A DNA stretch of 34,568 bases, taken from NCBI GenBank assembly GCA_945862135.1, contig CAMAYE010000011.1:1-34568 (forward strand), given 5' to 3'. A program made the position numbers and the translations under genes. The DNA is from Bordetella parapertussis (lineage in GTDB: Bacteria; Pseudomonadota; Gammaproteobacteria; Burkholderiales; SG8-41). Position 1 is the stretch's first letter; each line of letters opens with the position of its first letter. The notes under the pieces are model-generated. The model ran no database searches. It saw only the letters and a program-made list of their open reading frames with translations, and was not told where the DNA came from. Below, in pieces: positions 1 to 7,864 of the stretch.

Positions 1-2
1 CG

Positions 3-695
3 GTGATCATCACCGCGCCGCATGGCGGCACCTCCGGCGTGACCGACTGCCCGGAACGCAGCAGCGTCGGCAGCCGTTTCGTCAACCGGCCCGATGCTCA
101 TACCAAACGTCTCGCCCGCGGCATCGCCGACGAACTTGAACGGCTCACCGGCAAGGCGCCTTATCTGGTCATCGCCAATTTCCACCGCAAATACATCGAC
201 GCCAACCGCGCCGCCGAAGAAGCCTATGCCGTATCCGGTTGTGCCGCCGCCTATGACGCCTACCATACCGCGATACGCCGCCAGATCGACGAAATCCGAG
301 CCCGATTTCCGCGGGCTATGCTCTTCGACATCCACGGCCAGACCGCTTACCGCGAAGCCATCCTGCGCGGCACCCGCCACGGAAACACGGTACGTTCGCT
401 GCTCGCCCGCGCAGGAGCTGCTGCAGTAACCGGGCCCGACAGCGTGTTCGGCCGTTTTGCGGCCATGGGTTACGCCATCGTTCCTGCAAATGACACCGTC
501 CCGACTGACCGCGTAGAAGCCCCGAATTACATTGGCGGACATACCGTTAACCTCTACGGCAGCCATCGCCCCGACGGCATCGATGCCATGCAGCTCGAAT
601 TCGGCCGCGACCTGCGCGAAGGCGCAATGCTCGACAAGACCGCAAAAGACACCGCGCAGGCTATCGCCGTGTTTTACAGTCGCTACCTCGAATAA
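3..695 (+). CDS. N-formylglutamate amidohydrolase-like protein (5' end cut by window)
   Basis: The protein is open to the left edge, so its true start probably lies outside the window; the GTG at position 3 is only the first in-frame start-like codon. About 230 residues are visible. The opening PHGG motif, then the segment FHRKYIDANR at about residues 60-69 and FDIHGQ at about 108-113, match the metal-dependent N-formylglutamate amidohydrolase family (FGase fold). Members release formate from N-formyl-glutamate in histidine breakdown or hydrolyse related amides. No histidine-utilisation genes are visible nearby, so the substrate is not settled. The stop codon lies 13 bp inside the convergent AraC-type gene. 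Confidence 0.72.
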   Translation: MIITAPHGGTSGVTDCPERSSVGSRFVNRPDAHTKRLARGIADELERLTGKAPYLVIANFHRKYIDANRAAEEAYAVSGCAAAYDAYHTAIRRQIDEIRARFPRAMLFDIHGQTAYREAILRGTRHGNTVRSLLARAGAAAVTGPDSVFGRFAAMGYAIVPANDTVPTDRVEAPNYIGGHTVNLYGSHRPDGIDAMQLEFGRDLREGAMLDKTAKDTAQAIAVFYSRYLE

Positions 696-1534
696 GCCGG
701 CAATTCAGCCGCCTTGGCAAATGCCCGCGGCGCCACACCCAGCGCGCGACGGAACATCGTCGAAAATGCGCTCGGACTTTCATAACCCAAGTCAATCGCA
801 ACTGCGGTCACCGGCGCGCCTTCGGCCAGCCGGCGGATCGATTCAAGCAGACGCGCCTGCTGTTTCCAGCGCGCAAAAGTAATGCCGGTTTCACTCAGAA
901 AACGCCGGTACAGCGTGCGCGTGCTGGTATTCATCTCGCCGGCATCGTGCGCACTCGGACGACGCCTTGAAAGATCGGCAAGAATGCGTTCGCACAACTG
1001 CGTGAGGTCCGCGCTTTCCGGCAGCGGCAGGTCGAGCGCGCTGCGCGGCAGGCGACGGATTTCCGCCATCAGCAACCGCATCAGCAGGCCGTCATCGCCG
1101 CGCTCGTCGTAGGACGCCGGCAGCGCCGCAGCGCGCACGATCAGTTCCCGCGCCAACGGCGTGACTTCCAGCACCGCACAGACAGCGGGCATGCCCGCAC
1201 TCGCCGCCGCGTTCACATAGGCACTGTGCATGGCCACCAATCCATGCATCTGGATTTCATGCGCGGTGTGCGCCGGCATCCACAGCGCACGTGACGGCGG
1301 CACAATCCACGCATGGCGCGCAGTGCGTACGCGCATCGTGCCGGCAATCGCATAAACAAACTGTGCCCGGGAATGCCAGTGCGGCTGGATATGGTGACCC
1401 TTGGGGTATGACGTGTGGCGGATCACCACCGCACGTTTCAAATCACCCTTTACCGGGCTCTCCGGTGCAACGGCAAAAGCACCGCTCACCGGCAAAGGTC
1501 TTGCTGCAGTGCGGGCGGGCTGACGTTTGTCCAT
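683..1534 (-). CDS. AraC-family transcriptional regulator
   Basis: This 283-residue regulator has an N-terminal cupin-like sensor domain (histidine-rich stretch HIQPHWHSRAQF, then WMPAHTAHEI) and a C-terminal double helix-turn-helix over the last 100 residues, with TRTLYRRFLSETG and the family signature DLGYESPSAFSTMFRR. The ATG at 1534 is chosen; an in-frame TTG at 1588 would add 18 residues that do not look like the domain. It is divergent from the MFS transporter, with 65 bp between the starts, the usual layout of an AraC regulator controlling a neighbouring exporter. The ligand is unknown. Its 3' end overlaps the convergent amidohydrolase-like gene by 13 bp. Confidence 0.9.
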   Translation of the reverse strand: MDKRQPARTAARPLPVSGAFAVAPESPVKGDLKRAVVIRHTSYPKGHHIQPHWHSRAQFVYAIAGTMRVRTARHAWIVPPSRALWMPAHTAHEIQMHGLVAMHSAYVNAAASAGMPAVCAVLEVTPLARELIVRAAALPASYDERGDDGLLMRLLMAEIRRLPRSALDLPLPESADLTQLCERILADLSRRRPSAHDAGEMNTSTRTLYRRFLSETGITFARWKQQARLLESIRRLAEGAPVTAVAIDLGYESPSAFSTMFRRALGVAPRAFAKAAELPAYSR

Positions 1535-1599
1535 TTCTGGCAGGTTTACAGTAAAACATCGAAAGACAGACGATTGTAACCGGTGCAAAATCCGATGCC

Positions 1600-2814
1600 A
1601 TGACTACCGCCCAAGCCACCGCCCTTCCCGACGGACACTCTGCAGCCGTCAACCTGTTGCTCAACGTCGGACATGCCGTTGACCACATGTTCCTGCTGAT
1701 TTTTGCCACTGCCGTCGCAAAAATCGCCGTTGAATTCGGCCACGGCGACTGGACCGAACTGATGCCCTACAGCGTCGGCGCATTCGCCTTGTTCGGGCTC
1801 GGCGCGCTGCCCGCCGGACGTCTCGGCGACCTGTGGGGACGCCGCGTGATGATGATCATATTTTTCATCGGCATGGGCCTTTCGGCGATGCTTGTGGCGC
1901 TGACACAAAACGCCTGGCAACTTGCCGCCGCGCTGACGCTGATGGGCGCCTTCGCCGCGATCTACCACCCGGTCGGTATTCCGATGCTGGTGCAAGGTGT
2001 GAAGAATCCGGGCGCGGTAATCGGCCTCAATGGCCTCGCCGGCAACCTCGGCATCGCCGTAGCCGCGCTGGTCACCGGCTTCATCGTCAAATGGCTGGGC
2101 TGGCGCGAAGCTTTCGTCATTCCCGGGCTGGTATCAATCGCCTGCGGCATCGCCTTTGCGCTGGTGTGTCCAAAAGAAACCGAAGCGCCGTCCAAACGCA
2201 AAGGCGGCAAGGCCAAAGTCACACTGACGCCCGAACTGCTGGTACGCGCGTTTGCAGTGATGACTGCCGCAGCGGCAGTCAGTACAATCCTTTTCAACTT
2301 CACCACCAATGGCAATTCGCAACTGCTCGCTGCAGGATTCAAAGGCGTCATCGAAGACCCCGCCGTGATCGGCACGCTGCTTGCCATAATCTATGCGGTC
2401 GCATCGCTGGCGCAACTGGTCGTTGGCCGTCTGATCGACCGCATGCCGTTCAAACCCTTGCAACTGTGGATGTCGGTGGCTCAGGTGCCGCTGCTGATCT
2501 GGGCCGCACATACCCAGGACTGGGGACTGTTCGTGGCACTGCTCGCGGTGATGGTGTTTGTGTTCGGCTCGATTCCGTTCACCGACGCGATGATCGTGCG
2601 CTACGTCGATGACCGGCTGCGCTCCCGCGTTGCCGGCATGCGCCTGACGGTGGCTTTCGGCTTCAGTTCTCTCGCGGTATGGATACTGGGGCCGCTGGTC
2701 AAAAGCATCGGCTTCACCCACGCGCTGTGGATCATGGCCGGCATCGCCGCGATAAAGGCAGCGATCGTGCTGCTGCTACCGGATGAACCGGAAGCAGATC
2801 CTGTCAAACTCTGA
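1600..2814 (+). CDS. MFS transporter
   Basis: This 404-residue integral membrane protein has about twelve hydrophobic segments. The major facilitator signature GRLGDLWGRR lies between helices 2 and 3 (about residues 73-82), and a related GRLIDRM sits at the equivalent place in the second half. A basic cytoplasmic loop (PSKRKGGKAK) splits the halves. The opening GHAVDHMFLLIFATA resembles the fosmidomycin-resistance-like branch of MFS exporters, but the substrate cannot be read from sequence. The gene is divergent from the AraC regulator, which suggests inducible efflux or uptake controlled by that protein. Confidence 0.9.
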   Translation: MTTAQATALPDGHSAAVNLLLNVGHAVDHMFLLIFATAVAKIAVEFGHGDWTELMPYSVGAFALFGLGALPAGRLGDLWGRRVMMIIFFIGMGLSAMLVALTQNAWQLAAALTLMGAFAAIYHPVGIPMLVQGVKNPGAVIGLNGLAGNLGIAVAALVTGFIVKWLGWREAFVIPGLVSIACGIAFALVCPKETEAPSKRKGGKAKVTLTPELLVRAFAVMTAAAAVSTILFNFTTNGNSQLLAAGFKGVIEDPAVIGTLLAIIYAVASLAQLVVGRLIDRMPFKPLQLWMSVAQVPLLIWAAHTQDWGLFVALLAVMVFVFGSIPFTDAMIVRYVDDRLRSRVAGMRLTVAFGFSSLAVWILGPLVKSIGFTHALWIMAGIAAIKAAIVLLLPDEPEADPVKL

Positions 2815-2938
2815 CGGATTACTGCCGGCCGATATCCTGAATCGCATCAACAACCATGCCGGCACTAATCGCAATCGGCAGAAGATCTGTGGCTACGCCC
2901 ACATAGCGGCACCCCGCGAACGACCGCAATTTAGCTCA

Positions 2939-3145
2939 TCAGCCTGTCTTCGAACTGAGCAGGAGCCCAGACAGCCCGGCGACTGCAACGGCAGTACCGC
3001 CGACCATCAACCAGATAGTCCGATCCGAAGGTGAGCCGGTGAACAGGCGTGATAGATCCGAACTGGCGGAATTCATCGCGTTGACCCCGAATACCACCAG
3101 CAACACGCCTCCAGCCAGCAGCGCAAGCGCAATAATCCTGTTCAT
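2939..3145 (-). CDS. DUF3185 family small membrane protein
   Basis: This 68-residue protein has two transmembrane helices around a short loop, SSDLSRLFTGSPSDRTIW, which is the recognisable core of DUF3185. The function of the family is not established; members are small inner-membrane proteins common in proteobacteria. A GGAAG ribosome-binding site lies about 7 bases before the ATG. It is the last gene of a minus-strand series with the Lmo0937-like and glycine-zipper genes, which fits a membrane or envelope stress role (inference). Confidence 0.85.
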   Translation of the reverse strand: MNRIIALALLAGGVLLVVFGVNAMNSASSDLSRLFTGSPSDRTIWLMVGGTAVAVAGLSGLLLSSKTG

Positions 3146-3167
3146 GCGGGGGCTTCCATTTGGCGAT

Positions 3168-3317
3168 TCATAACGGACGACGACCCTGAATCACGCGCAC
3201 CAGTATAACCACGACGGCGATCACCAGCAGAACGTGGATGAGTCCGCCCATGGTGTAAGCCGACACGAAACCCAGCAGCCACAGTACGAGCAATACAACA
3301 GCAACGGTATAAAGCAT
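3168..3317 (-). CDS. Lmo0937-family small membrane protein (49 aa)
   Basis: This short gene encodes 49 residues, starting MLYTVAVVLLVLWLLGF and ending RVIQGRRPL. The two hydrophobic helices separated by SAYTMGGLIH are characteristic of the Lmo0937 / DUF5670 family. It sits 22 bp upstream of the DUF3185 gene on the same strand and just after the glycine-zipper gene, so the three are probably transcribed together. The function is unknown; in many proteobacteria it keeps company with envelope-stress and osmotic-stress genes (general knowledge, not shown here). A GGATCACTGAC stretch precedes the ATG and may supply a weak ribosome-binding site. Confidence 0.88.
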   Translation of the reverse strand: MLYTVAVVLLVLWLLGFVSAYTMGGLIHVLLVIAVVVILVRVIQGRRPL

Positions 3318-3336
3318 GTCAGTGATCCTTTCGCGA

Positions 3337-3894
3337 TCAGTTGCGGCGCGGTGCGCCGTCGATTATTTTCACGTGATCGCCGGCATGCCAGACCGCCGGA
3401 CCGTTGTCGCTGACAACCATCGTGGAGCCGTCCTCCAGCTTCACCGTAATTTCCTGCTTTTTGGTACTGCCCATGCGTTTTTCGACTTCATTGCCGGCCA
3501 CCGCTCCACCCACGGCACCAACGACAGTCGCAATCTGTTTGCCGCTGCCGCCGCCGACCTGATGTCCGAGCAGGCCGCCGACCACTGCGCCGCCAACCGC
3601 CCCCATGCCGCTGCCCTCGCCTTTGGCAACCACTTCCTCAATTGAGACGATCACGCCGCAATACGCGCAGACTGCTGCGGGCGCCGGTGTTTTGCCGGTT
3701 GCAGCGCTGGCGATCTTCGCTGACGGCTTGCTGGCGGCGGAAACTGCGACATCGTCAGTCACTCCGCTCTGTGAACTAGGTATCCAGCCGAAAACAGCCG
3801 CGATTCCAGCCACACAAAAAACAATCACGGCAATGCCGACAACCCACACCAGGGGATGCAGCGGTTTATTCGAAACAAGTGCATGCGTAGTCAT
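3337..3894 (-). CDS. Glycine-zipper (SlyB-like) membrane protein
   Basis: This is a 185-residue protein. One N-terminal transmembrane helix (about residues 15-37) is followed by a low-complexity Ala/Ser linker, a CAYCGVI motif, and then a glycine-zipper double helix (GAVGGAVVGGLLGHQVGGGSG ... VVGAVGGAVAGNEVE, about 98-137). The tail, EITVKLEDGSTMVVS, matches the SlyB / glycine-zipper 2TM family. The ATG at 3894 is preferred over a GTG six bases upstream, because an AGGAG box lies 5 bases before the ATG and directly abuts the GTG. Such proteins associate with the outer membrane or periplasm and are typically stress-induced. It is divergent from the first Crp-like regulator. Confidence 0.85.
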   Translation of the reverse strand: MTTHALVSNKPLHPLVWVVGIAVIVFCVAGIAAVFGWIPSSQSGVTDDVAVSAASKPSAKIASAATGKTPAPAAVCAYCGVIVSIEEVVAKGEGSGMGAVGGAVVGGLLGHQVGGGSGKQIATVVGAVGGAVAGNEVEKRMGSTKKQEITVKLEDGSTMVVSDNGPAVWHAGDHVKIIDGAPRRN

Positions 3895-3995
3895 ATTCAC
3901 TCCTATTCAGTAAAACATTCGCTGGTGATTGTCTGCTTTGCCGCATTGGCGCTCCGTACGCAAACGCACATACCGCCGATTTTTTCAGCGTCAAC

Positions 3996-4709
3996 ATGCG
4001 CTGCATGCCTCACCTGAAACTGATGCCCGCTGCAAACACGCTTCTTGCCGCACTGCCCGATAAGGACTTCAAACGCCTGCGTGCCGCGATGGTCACCGTC
4101 ACACTGACGTTTGGAGAAGTACTGTACGAAGCCGGACAACGCATCCGCCATGTCTATTTCCCCACTGATTCACTGATATCGCTGCTGACGCTGGTTGATG
4201 CCCACCTTTCGCTGGAAGTCGGCCTGGTCGGTCGCGAAGGCATGGTCGGCGTTGCGCTGGCGCTGGGCGTGACCACCAGCCCGGTGCGCGCATTGGTGCA
4301 GGGCAGCGGCTCCGCACTGCGCATGGACTCCGCACACTTCCGTCGCGAACTGGCGAATTGCAAACCGTTGCAGGTGATACTGCACCGCTACGCCCATGTA
4401 CTGATGGTGCAGGTGTCACAGACTGCGGCCTGCAACCGCTTCCATGTCGTCGAGACGCGTCTCGCGCGCTGGCTGCTGATGACCCGGGACCGCATGCGTT
4501 CCCGGCAATTCCGCCTGACCCAGGAATTCCTGGCCCACATGCTGGGCGTCCGGCGTGTCGGTGTCACCAACGCGGCGCAGGCCCTGAAACGCCGCAAACT
4601 GATCGACTACAACCGCGGCAACATCTCGATCATCGACGAGGCCGGCCTCGAATCAGCCTGCTGCTCGTGCTACGAAAGCGTCAAGGATGTCGCCCGGAAG
4701 ATTCTCTAA
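3996..4709 (+). CDS. Crp/Fnr-type transcriptional regulator, paralogue 1
   Basis: This 237-residue protein has an N-terminal cyclic-nucleotide-binding-like beta barrel (motif VYFPTDSLISLL, then GREGMVGVALALG) and a C-terminal winged helix with recognition helix HMLGVRRVGVTNAAQAL. The cAMP-contacting residues of true CRP are not apparent and there is no N-terminal FNR cysteine cluster, so the signal is unknown. The C-terminus carries a CCSCYESV cysteine group that has a partial match, VCECYAVV, in the paralogue at 6591. Two in-frame ATGs (3996, 4005) are possible and neither has a good ribosome-binding site. The gene faces the glycine-zipper gene, its most likely target. Confidence 0.88.
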   Translation: MRCMPHLKLMPAANTLLAALPDKDFKRLRAAMVTVTLTFGEVLYEAGQRIRHVYFPTDSLISLLTLVDAHLSLEVGLVGREGMVGVALALGVTTSPVRALVQGSGSALRMDSAHFRRELANCKPLQVILHRYAHVLMVQVSQTAACNRFHVVETRLARWLLMTRDRMRSRQFRLTQEFLAHMLGVRRVGVTNAAQALKRRKLIDYNRGNISIIDEAGLESACCSCYESVKDVARKIL

Positions 4710-4717
4710 AATAACGA

Positions 4718-5602
4718 TCACCCATAGCGGTGCAGACCTCCGGCATCGGTGGACAGCGCATCAATACAGGCCAGGGGCATCAAGATTCCTGCCGCCGGAT
4801 CTTCCACTGCTTCAATGCCGATCCACGGCTGTGCGAATTTGACTGTTCCGAATATCGTCGCGAACGAAACATCCGCAGCATCACGCCCGGTGCCGAGGCG
4901 AATCAGCCCGGTTGGCAACACCATCCCCGTCGGATCAAACAGATACCAGCGCCCGCCGAGAAATGCCTCGACATAGGCATGGAAATCCGGGGGACCGAAA
5001 ACTGGATCCGATCCATAGTCGATACCCGTGGCAAAACGTGCCGGGATGTTGAGCGCCCGGCACAAAGCAATCATCAGGTGCGCGAAATCGCGGCACACAC
5101 CGACCTGCTCGATGACCGTATCAATGGCTGATGTGGTTGCGTTGGAACTGCCGGAAACGAATTTTGTCCGCCGCTGCACCCAGTCCTGAATTGCACGCAC
5201 CCGCCAGTAACCCTGCCGCAAACCACCGAACTCACTGGCCGCCAGCTGGCGCAGACGGTCGGACTGGCAATAACGACTCGGGTAGATAAAAGCCAGCGCT
5301 TCCGCCGGCAATTGCGCGATCGGCACTTCCCCAACACTGTCAGGAGGGGCCACATGGTGCGCAATATTGACGACGGCGTCATAACGCACCGTCAATGCTC
5401 CGGGCTGCGCACGCAGGCGTGCATAACGGTTTCCATGCACCGGATCAGTAAACAGCGCGACTTCGACCGGCTGGCTGACCCTGAAATTTTCGGACACCAG
5501 CGACTGGCAGGGCGTCTGCGCCGCATGAACGTTGAAAATGAAATCACTGACGTTGTCGATGACTTCATACTGCAACTCGATGAACAGTTTCAATTGCACC
5601 AT
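4718..5602 (-). CDS. Transglutaminase-like cysteine protease/amidase family protein
   Basis: This is a 294-residue protein. The N-terminal half is a beta-rich domain typical of bacterial transglutaminase-like proteins; the core follows at about 135-230. The catalytic triad is visible: Cys170 in GVCRDFAHLM, His208 in DFHAYVEAF and Asp223 in LFDPTGM. No signal peptide is evident. Family members cleave or form amide bonds; many are probably peptidases acting on pupylated or isopeptide substrates, but no substrate can be named here. The ATG at 5602 is chosen because GAGG lies 6 bases upstream; GTG codons occur on either side. It converges with paralogue 1 of the Crp-like regulators, with an 8-bp gap. 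Confidence 0.88.
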   Translation of the reverse strand: MVQLKLFIELQYEVIDNVSDFIFNVHAAQTPCQSLVSENFRVSQPVEVALFTDPVHGNRYARLRAQPGALTVRYDAVVNIAHHVAPPDSVGEVPIAQLPAEALAFIYPSRYCQSDRLRQLAASEFGGLRQGYWRVRAIQDWVQRRTKFVSGSSNATTSAIDTVIEQVGVCRDFAHLMIALCRALNIPARFATGIDYGSDPVFGPPDFHAYVEAFLGGRWYLFDPTGMVLPTGLIRLGTGRDAADVSFATIFGTVKFAQPWIGIEAVEDPAAGILMPLACIDALSTDAGGLHRYG

Positions 5603-5657
5603 CACGCGCCTCGTATTTTTTTGCCGTCCGGACTCACCGGAATTGCCGCAGAAAACG

Positions 5658-5680
5658 ATACGCCGGCAACGCCGGCGTAT
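5658..5680 (-). terminator. Intrinsic terminator after the glycine-zipper lipoprotein gene
   Basis: A perfect 10-bp inverted repeat (ATACGCCGGC / GCCGGCGTAT) with a 3-base loop. On the minus strand it is followed by CGTTTTC, a short T run. It sits between the glycine-zipper lipoprotein gene and the transglutaminase gene, so it probably ends transcription of the lipoprotein unit and insulates the transglutaminase gene. Confidence 0.7.
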
Positions 5681-5737
5681 GACTCAACTGCTGCAGATCG
5701 TGTTCCTGCGTTTCTTGATAAAACTGCTTTGTCTTGG

Positions 5738-5959
5738 CTACTTTTCTTTACCGATCTGATTGCCGATCAGACCGCCGACGGCAGCACCGCCAACGGTTCC
5801 AACCGCACTGCCGCCGGTAAGAATCGCACCACCCACTGCGCCAACACCGGCGCCAATTGCCGTGCTCTCATCCCGCTGTGACATGCCTGCGCAGCCACAA
5901 AGGGTAAGAATCAGGATTGCGGCCATCATGCCGAGCTTGCTGGTTGAATTGATTTTCAT
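5738..5959 (-). CDS. Glycine-zipper lipoprotein
   Basis: This 73-residue precursor has a lipoprotein signal peptide: a basic start, a hydrophobic stretch (GMMAAILILTL) and lipobox LCGC with the lipidated Cys at residue 23. The mature part is almost entirely a glycine zipper (AIGAGVGAVGGAILTGG ... VGGAAVGGLIGNQIG), ending in a lysine-rich tail. It is related to OsmB / YMGG-like proteins, which are small outer-membrane lipoproteins induced by osmotic and envelope stress. An AAGG box lies 7 bases before the ATG. It follows the BON lipoprotein gene on the same strand, 72 bp downstream. Confidence 0.87.
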   Translation of the reverse strand: MKINSTSKLGMMAAILILTLCGCAGMSQRDESTAIGAGVGAVGGAILTGGSAVGTVGGAAVGGLIGNQIGKEK

Positions 5960-6031
5960 ATGTATGCCTTATTTTCATAATACTGATTGAACAACCGCAC
6001 ACCGGACAGACAACCCCCGTCCGGCCATGAA

Positions 6032-6343
6032 CTACTTGAGGCGCATATCGTTCTTGACCGAAACCACGCCGCCGACCATACGCGTCAGATCAACCGCCTT
6101 GTTGATTTGATCCTGGTTATCGATGAACCCGCTCAGTTGTACGACGCCCTTGTAGGTCTCAACACCGATTTCCGTGGACTTCAGCGTTGGTTCATTGAAC
6201 AACGCCGCCTTGGTCTTGGTGGTGATGACGGTATCGTCCACATAAGCGCCGGTGCTTTCCTGCTTGGAAGTCGAAGCACAGCCAAGCAGGGTTGCGAACA
6301 CAAGCGCGGCAACAGCAACGCCGATGCGATTGATGATTTTCAT
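6032..6343 (-). CDS. BON-domain lipoprotein (OsmY-like)
   Basis: This 103-residue precursor begins MKIINRIGVAVAALVF and has the lipobox LLGC, so it is probably lipidated and periplasmic. The mature part is a single BON domain (about 35-103), with the typical DDTVITTKTKAALF entry, GVVQLSGFID turn and final VSVKNDMRLK. BON domains are thought to bind phospholipid or peptidoglycan-linked surfaces, and OsmY-type proteins protect the envelope under osmotic stress. The ATG at 6343 has a GGAG box 7 bases upstream; a longer reading to 6460 lacks the signal peptide at its N-terminus and is rejected. Confidence 0.9.
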   Translation of the reverse strand: MKIINRIGVAVAALVFATLLGCASTSKQESTGAYVDDTVITTKTKAALFNEPTLKSTEIGVETYKGVVQLSGFIDNQDQINKAVDLTRMVGGVVSVKNDMRLK

Positions 6344-6590
6344 GTAATGACTCCGGATGAATTCGATTTGAGGAATCCCATCATGCAAGCACGACCGACT
6401 TGAGTCTGTACGCTGGCGAACAGAGCACTGTGCATGCGCAACGTCTCCAGCAGGAGACAATTTGTGCGAACAGTGTCTTTTTTAGTACGTCGGCGCACAC
6501 ATCAGCGTATGCTCAATCTCTAAACAATCCGGCCTCGCTGTTGCGACGTCTCGAACGCAACACACCCATGAGGCAGAAAGTGCCGCTTTC
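6344..6590. promoter_or_regulatory. Intergenic control region between BON lipoprotein and Crp-like paralogue 2
   Basis: This 247-bp divergent intergenic stretch must hold promoters for both flanking genes. A short hairpin (GTCTCC / GGAGAC, 6443-6458, loop AGCA) lies near its middle, followed by GTGTCTTTTTTAG. No consensus promoter could be assigned with confidence. The divergent layout suggests that paralogue 2 controls the BON gene and itself (inference). Confidence 0.4.
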
Positions 6591-7319
6591 ATGGCCAGCA
6601 TCCACCACCCCGAGCAGAATCACCTGCTATCCGTACTGCCCGCTGCCGACTACGAACGGCTGTTGCCGCAACTGGAACTGATCGAAATGCCGCTGGGTCG
6701 TGTCGTCTACGAATCCGGCCGCGGTCAGGGATATGTGTATTTCCCCACCACCTGCATCGTTTCACTGTTGTATGTGATGGAAGACGGCTCTTCCGCAGAA
6801 ATCGCCATCGTCGGCAATGAAGGACTGGTCGGCATTGCGTTGTTCATGGGCGGCGAAACGACGTCCTGCCGTGCCGTGGTGCAAAGCGCCGGGCATGCTT
6901 ACCGGCTCAAGGCGATCACCCTGAAAAAAGAATTCGAACGCGGCGGCGAATTGCAGCATCTGCTCCTTCGCTACACCCAGGCCCTGATCACGCAAATGGC
7001 CCAGACCGCCGTTTGCAACCGCCATCACTCGCTGGAACAGCAATTGTGCCGCTTTCTTCTGCTGAGCCTGGATCGCCTGCCCTCAAACGAACTGATCATG
7101 ACCCAGGAACTGATCGCCAACATGCTTGGCGTACGGCGCGAAGGCGTCACCGAAGCTGCAGGCAAACTGCAGAATGACGGTCTGATCAAATACAGCCGGG
7201 GCCATATCACCGTGCTCGACCGGCCAGCGCTGGAACAGCGTGTCTGCGAATGCTACGCAGTGGTCAAAAAGGAAATGGACCGCTTGCTACCGTGGGCCAA
7301 CTCTGCCAAAAAAGGCTGA
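6591..7319 (+). CDS. Crp/Fnr-type transcriptional regulator, paralogue 2
   Basis: This 242-residue regulator has the same architecture as the protein at 3996: cNMP-binding-like barrel (VYFPTTCIVSLLYV, then GNEGLVGIALFMGG), a dimerisation helix with QMAQTAVCNRHHSLEQQL, and a winged helix with NMLGVRREGVTEAAGKL. The two share many identical positions (for example LAHMLGVRR-GVT against IANMLGVRR-GVT), so they are paralogues with a near-identical recognition helix and may bind similar operators. There are no FNR-type N-terminal cysteines. It is divergent from the BON lipoprotein gene. The effector is unknown. Confidence 0.9.
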   Translation: MASIHHPEQNHLLSVLPAADYERLLPQLELIEMPLGRVVYESGRGQGYVYFPTTCIVSLLYVMEDGSSAEIAIVGNEGLVGIALFMGGETTSCRAVVQSAGHAYRLKAITLKKEFERGGELQHLLLRYTQALITQMAQTAVCNRHHSLEQQLCRFLLLSLDRLPSNELIMTQELIANMLGVRREGVTEAAGKLQNDGLIKYSRGHITVLDRPALEQRVCECYAVVKKEMDRLLPWANSAKKG

Positions 7320-7540
7320 TCAGACGGATTGAACCGGACACCAAATCGGCAAATTCCCGGTAAAAACCCCGTTTTTGCCGCCAAATACAGCCAAATCCCC
7401 CCGAAATCACCTGATTCCAGCCTAAATGGAAAGGGGATTTCCGGAAAACAGGGCTTTTGAGGTATCATTGCCGGTTCCCGCCATGCGTCCGGCCTCGGCC
7501 GGCGCTGCCCGTCAACCCCATCGCAGAGAGAAGGCAAGAC
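7320..7540 (+). promoter_or_regulatory. Intergenic region with short repeats upstream of the winged-helix gene
   Basis: CCAAAT occurs at 7341, 7381 and 7391. A near-perfect inverted repeat CGGTAAAAAC / GTTTTTGCCG ends at 7380, and a perfect AAATCCCC / GGGGATTT pair occupies 7393-7400 and 7433-7440. The first may serve as a weak terminator for the Crp-like gene; the second may be an operator or mRNA hairpin for the next gene. The roles are inferred from position only. Confidence 0.4.
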
Positions 7541-7804
7541 ATGCAGGCAATTCTGGATTACCTGAAGAAAACCGGCGAACAACTTGATTCCGAGATCGCC
7601 ACCGCCACCGGACTTTCACTGGCCAGCGTGCGCCAGCATGTCACGGTGCTGCAATCCCGCGGCGACATCATGATCTGCCGCTCGATCCGTTTCAAGGATG
7701 GCAAGCCCAGCGAAGGCATGCTGTGCCGCATTTCTGGCTACATCCCGCCCGTCGCCCCCGGTCGCAAGCCGAAGGGTTCAGTTCCCGCCAAGTCCGTCAT
7801 CTGA
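7541..7804 (+). CDS. Small winged-helix DNA-binding protein
   Basis: An 87-residue protein. Residues 1-60 read as a winged helix-turn-helix: MQAILDYLKKTGEQLDSEIA, then recognition helix LSLASVRQHVTVLQSRG and a wing ending MICRSIRFKDGK. The tail is Pro/Lys-rich (PPVAPGRKPKGSVPAK) and may be disordered or bind nucleic acid non-specifically. An AGAGAAGG box precedes the ATG at 7541; a longer in-frame reading from 7457 starts in a non-coding-looking Arg/Pro stretch. No effector domain is present, so it is either a constitutive binder or partners another protein. I do not recognise a named family beyond generic ArsR/MarR-like fold. Confidence 0.72.
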   Translation: MQAILDYLKKTGEQLDSEIATATGLSLASVRQHVTVLQSRGDIMICRSIRFKDGKPSEGMLCRISGYIPPVAPGRKPKGSVPAKSVI

Positions 7805-7816
7805 CTTACTGTCGTT

Positions 7817-7844
7817 TCACGGGCCGGTATCAGCCGGCCCGTGA
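7817..7844. terminator. Bidirectional terminator-like hairpin
   Basis: An 11-bp perfect stem (TCACGGGCCGG / CCGGCCCGTGA) with loop TATCAG lies between the convergent winged-helix gene and the TerC gene. Neither side has a strong T run, so termination is inferred mainly from stem strength and location. Confidence 0.55.
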
Positions 7845-7864
7845 TCAGCAGTTTCTATCCCGCT

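Noticed and set aside
5312-5881. Open frame of 189 codons on the plus strand
   Set aside because: It is antisense to the transglutaminase and glycine-zipper lipoprotein genes, both of which are well supported.
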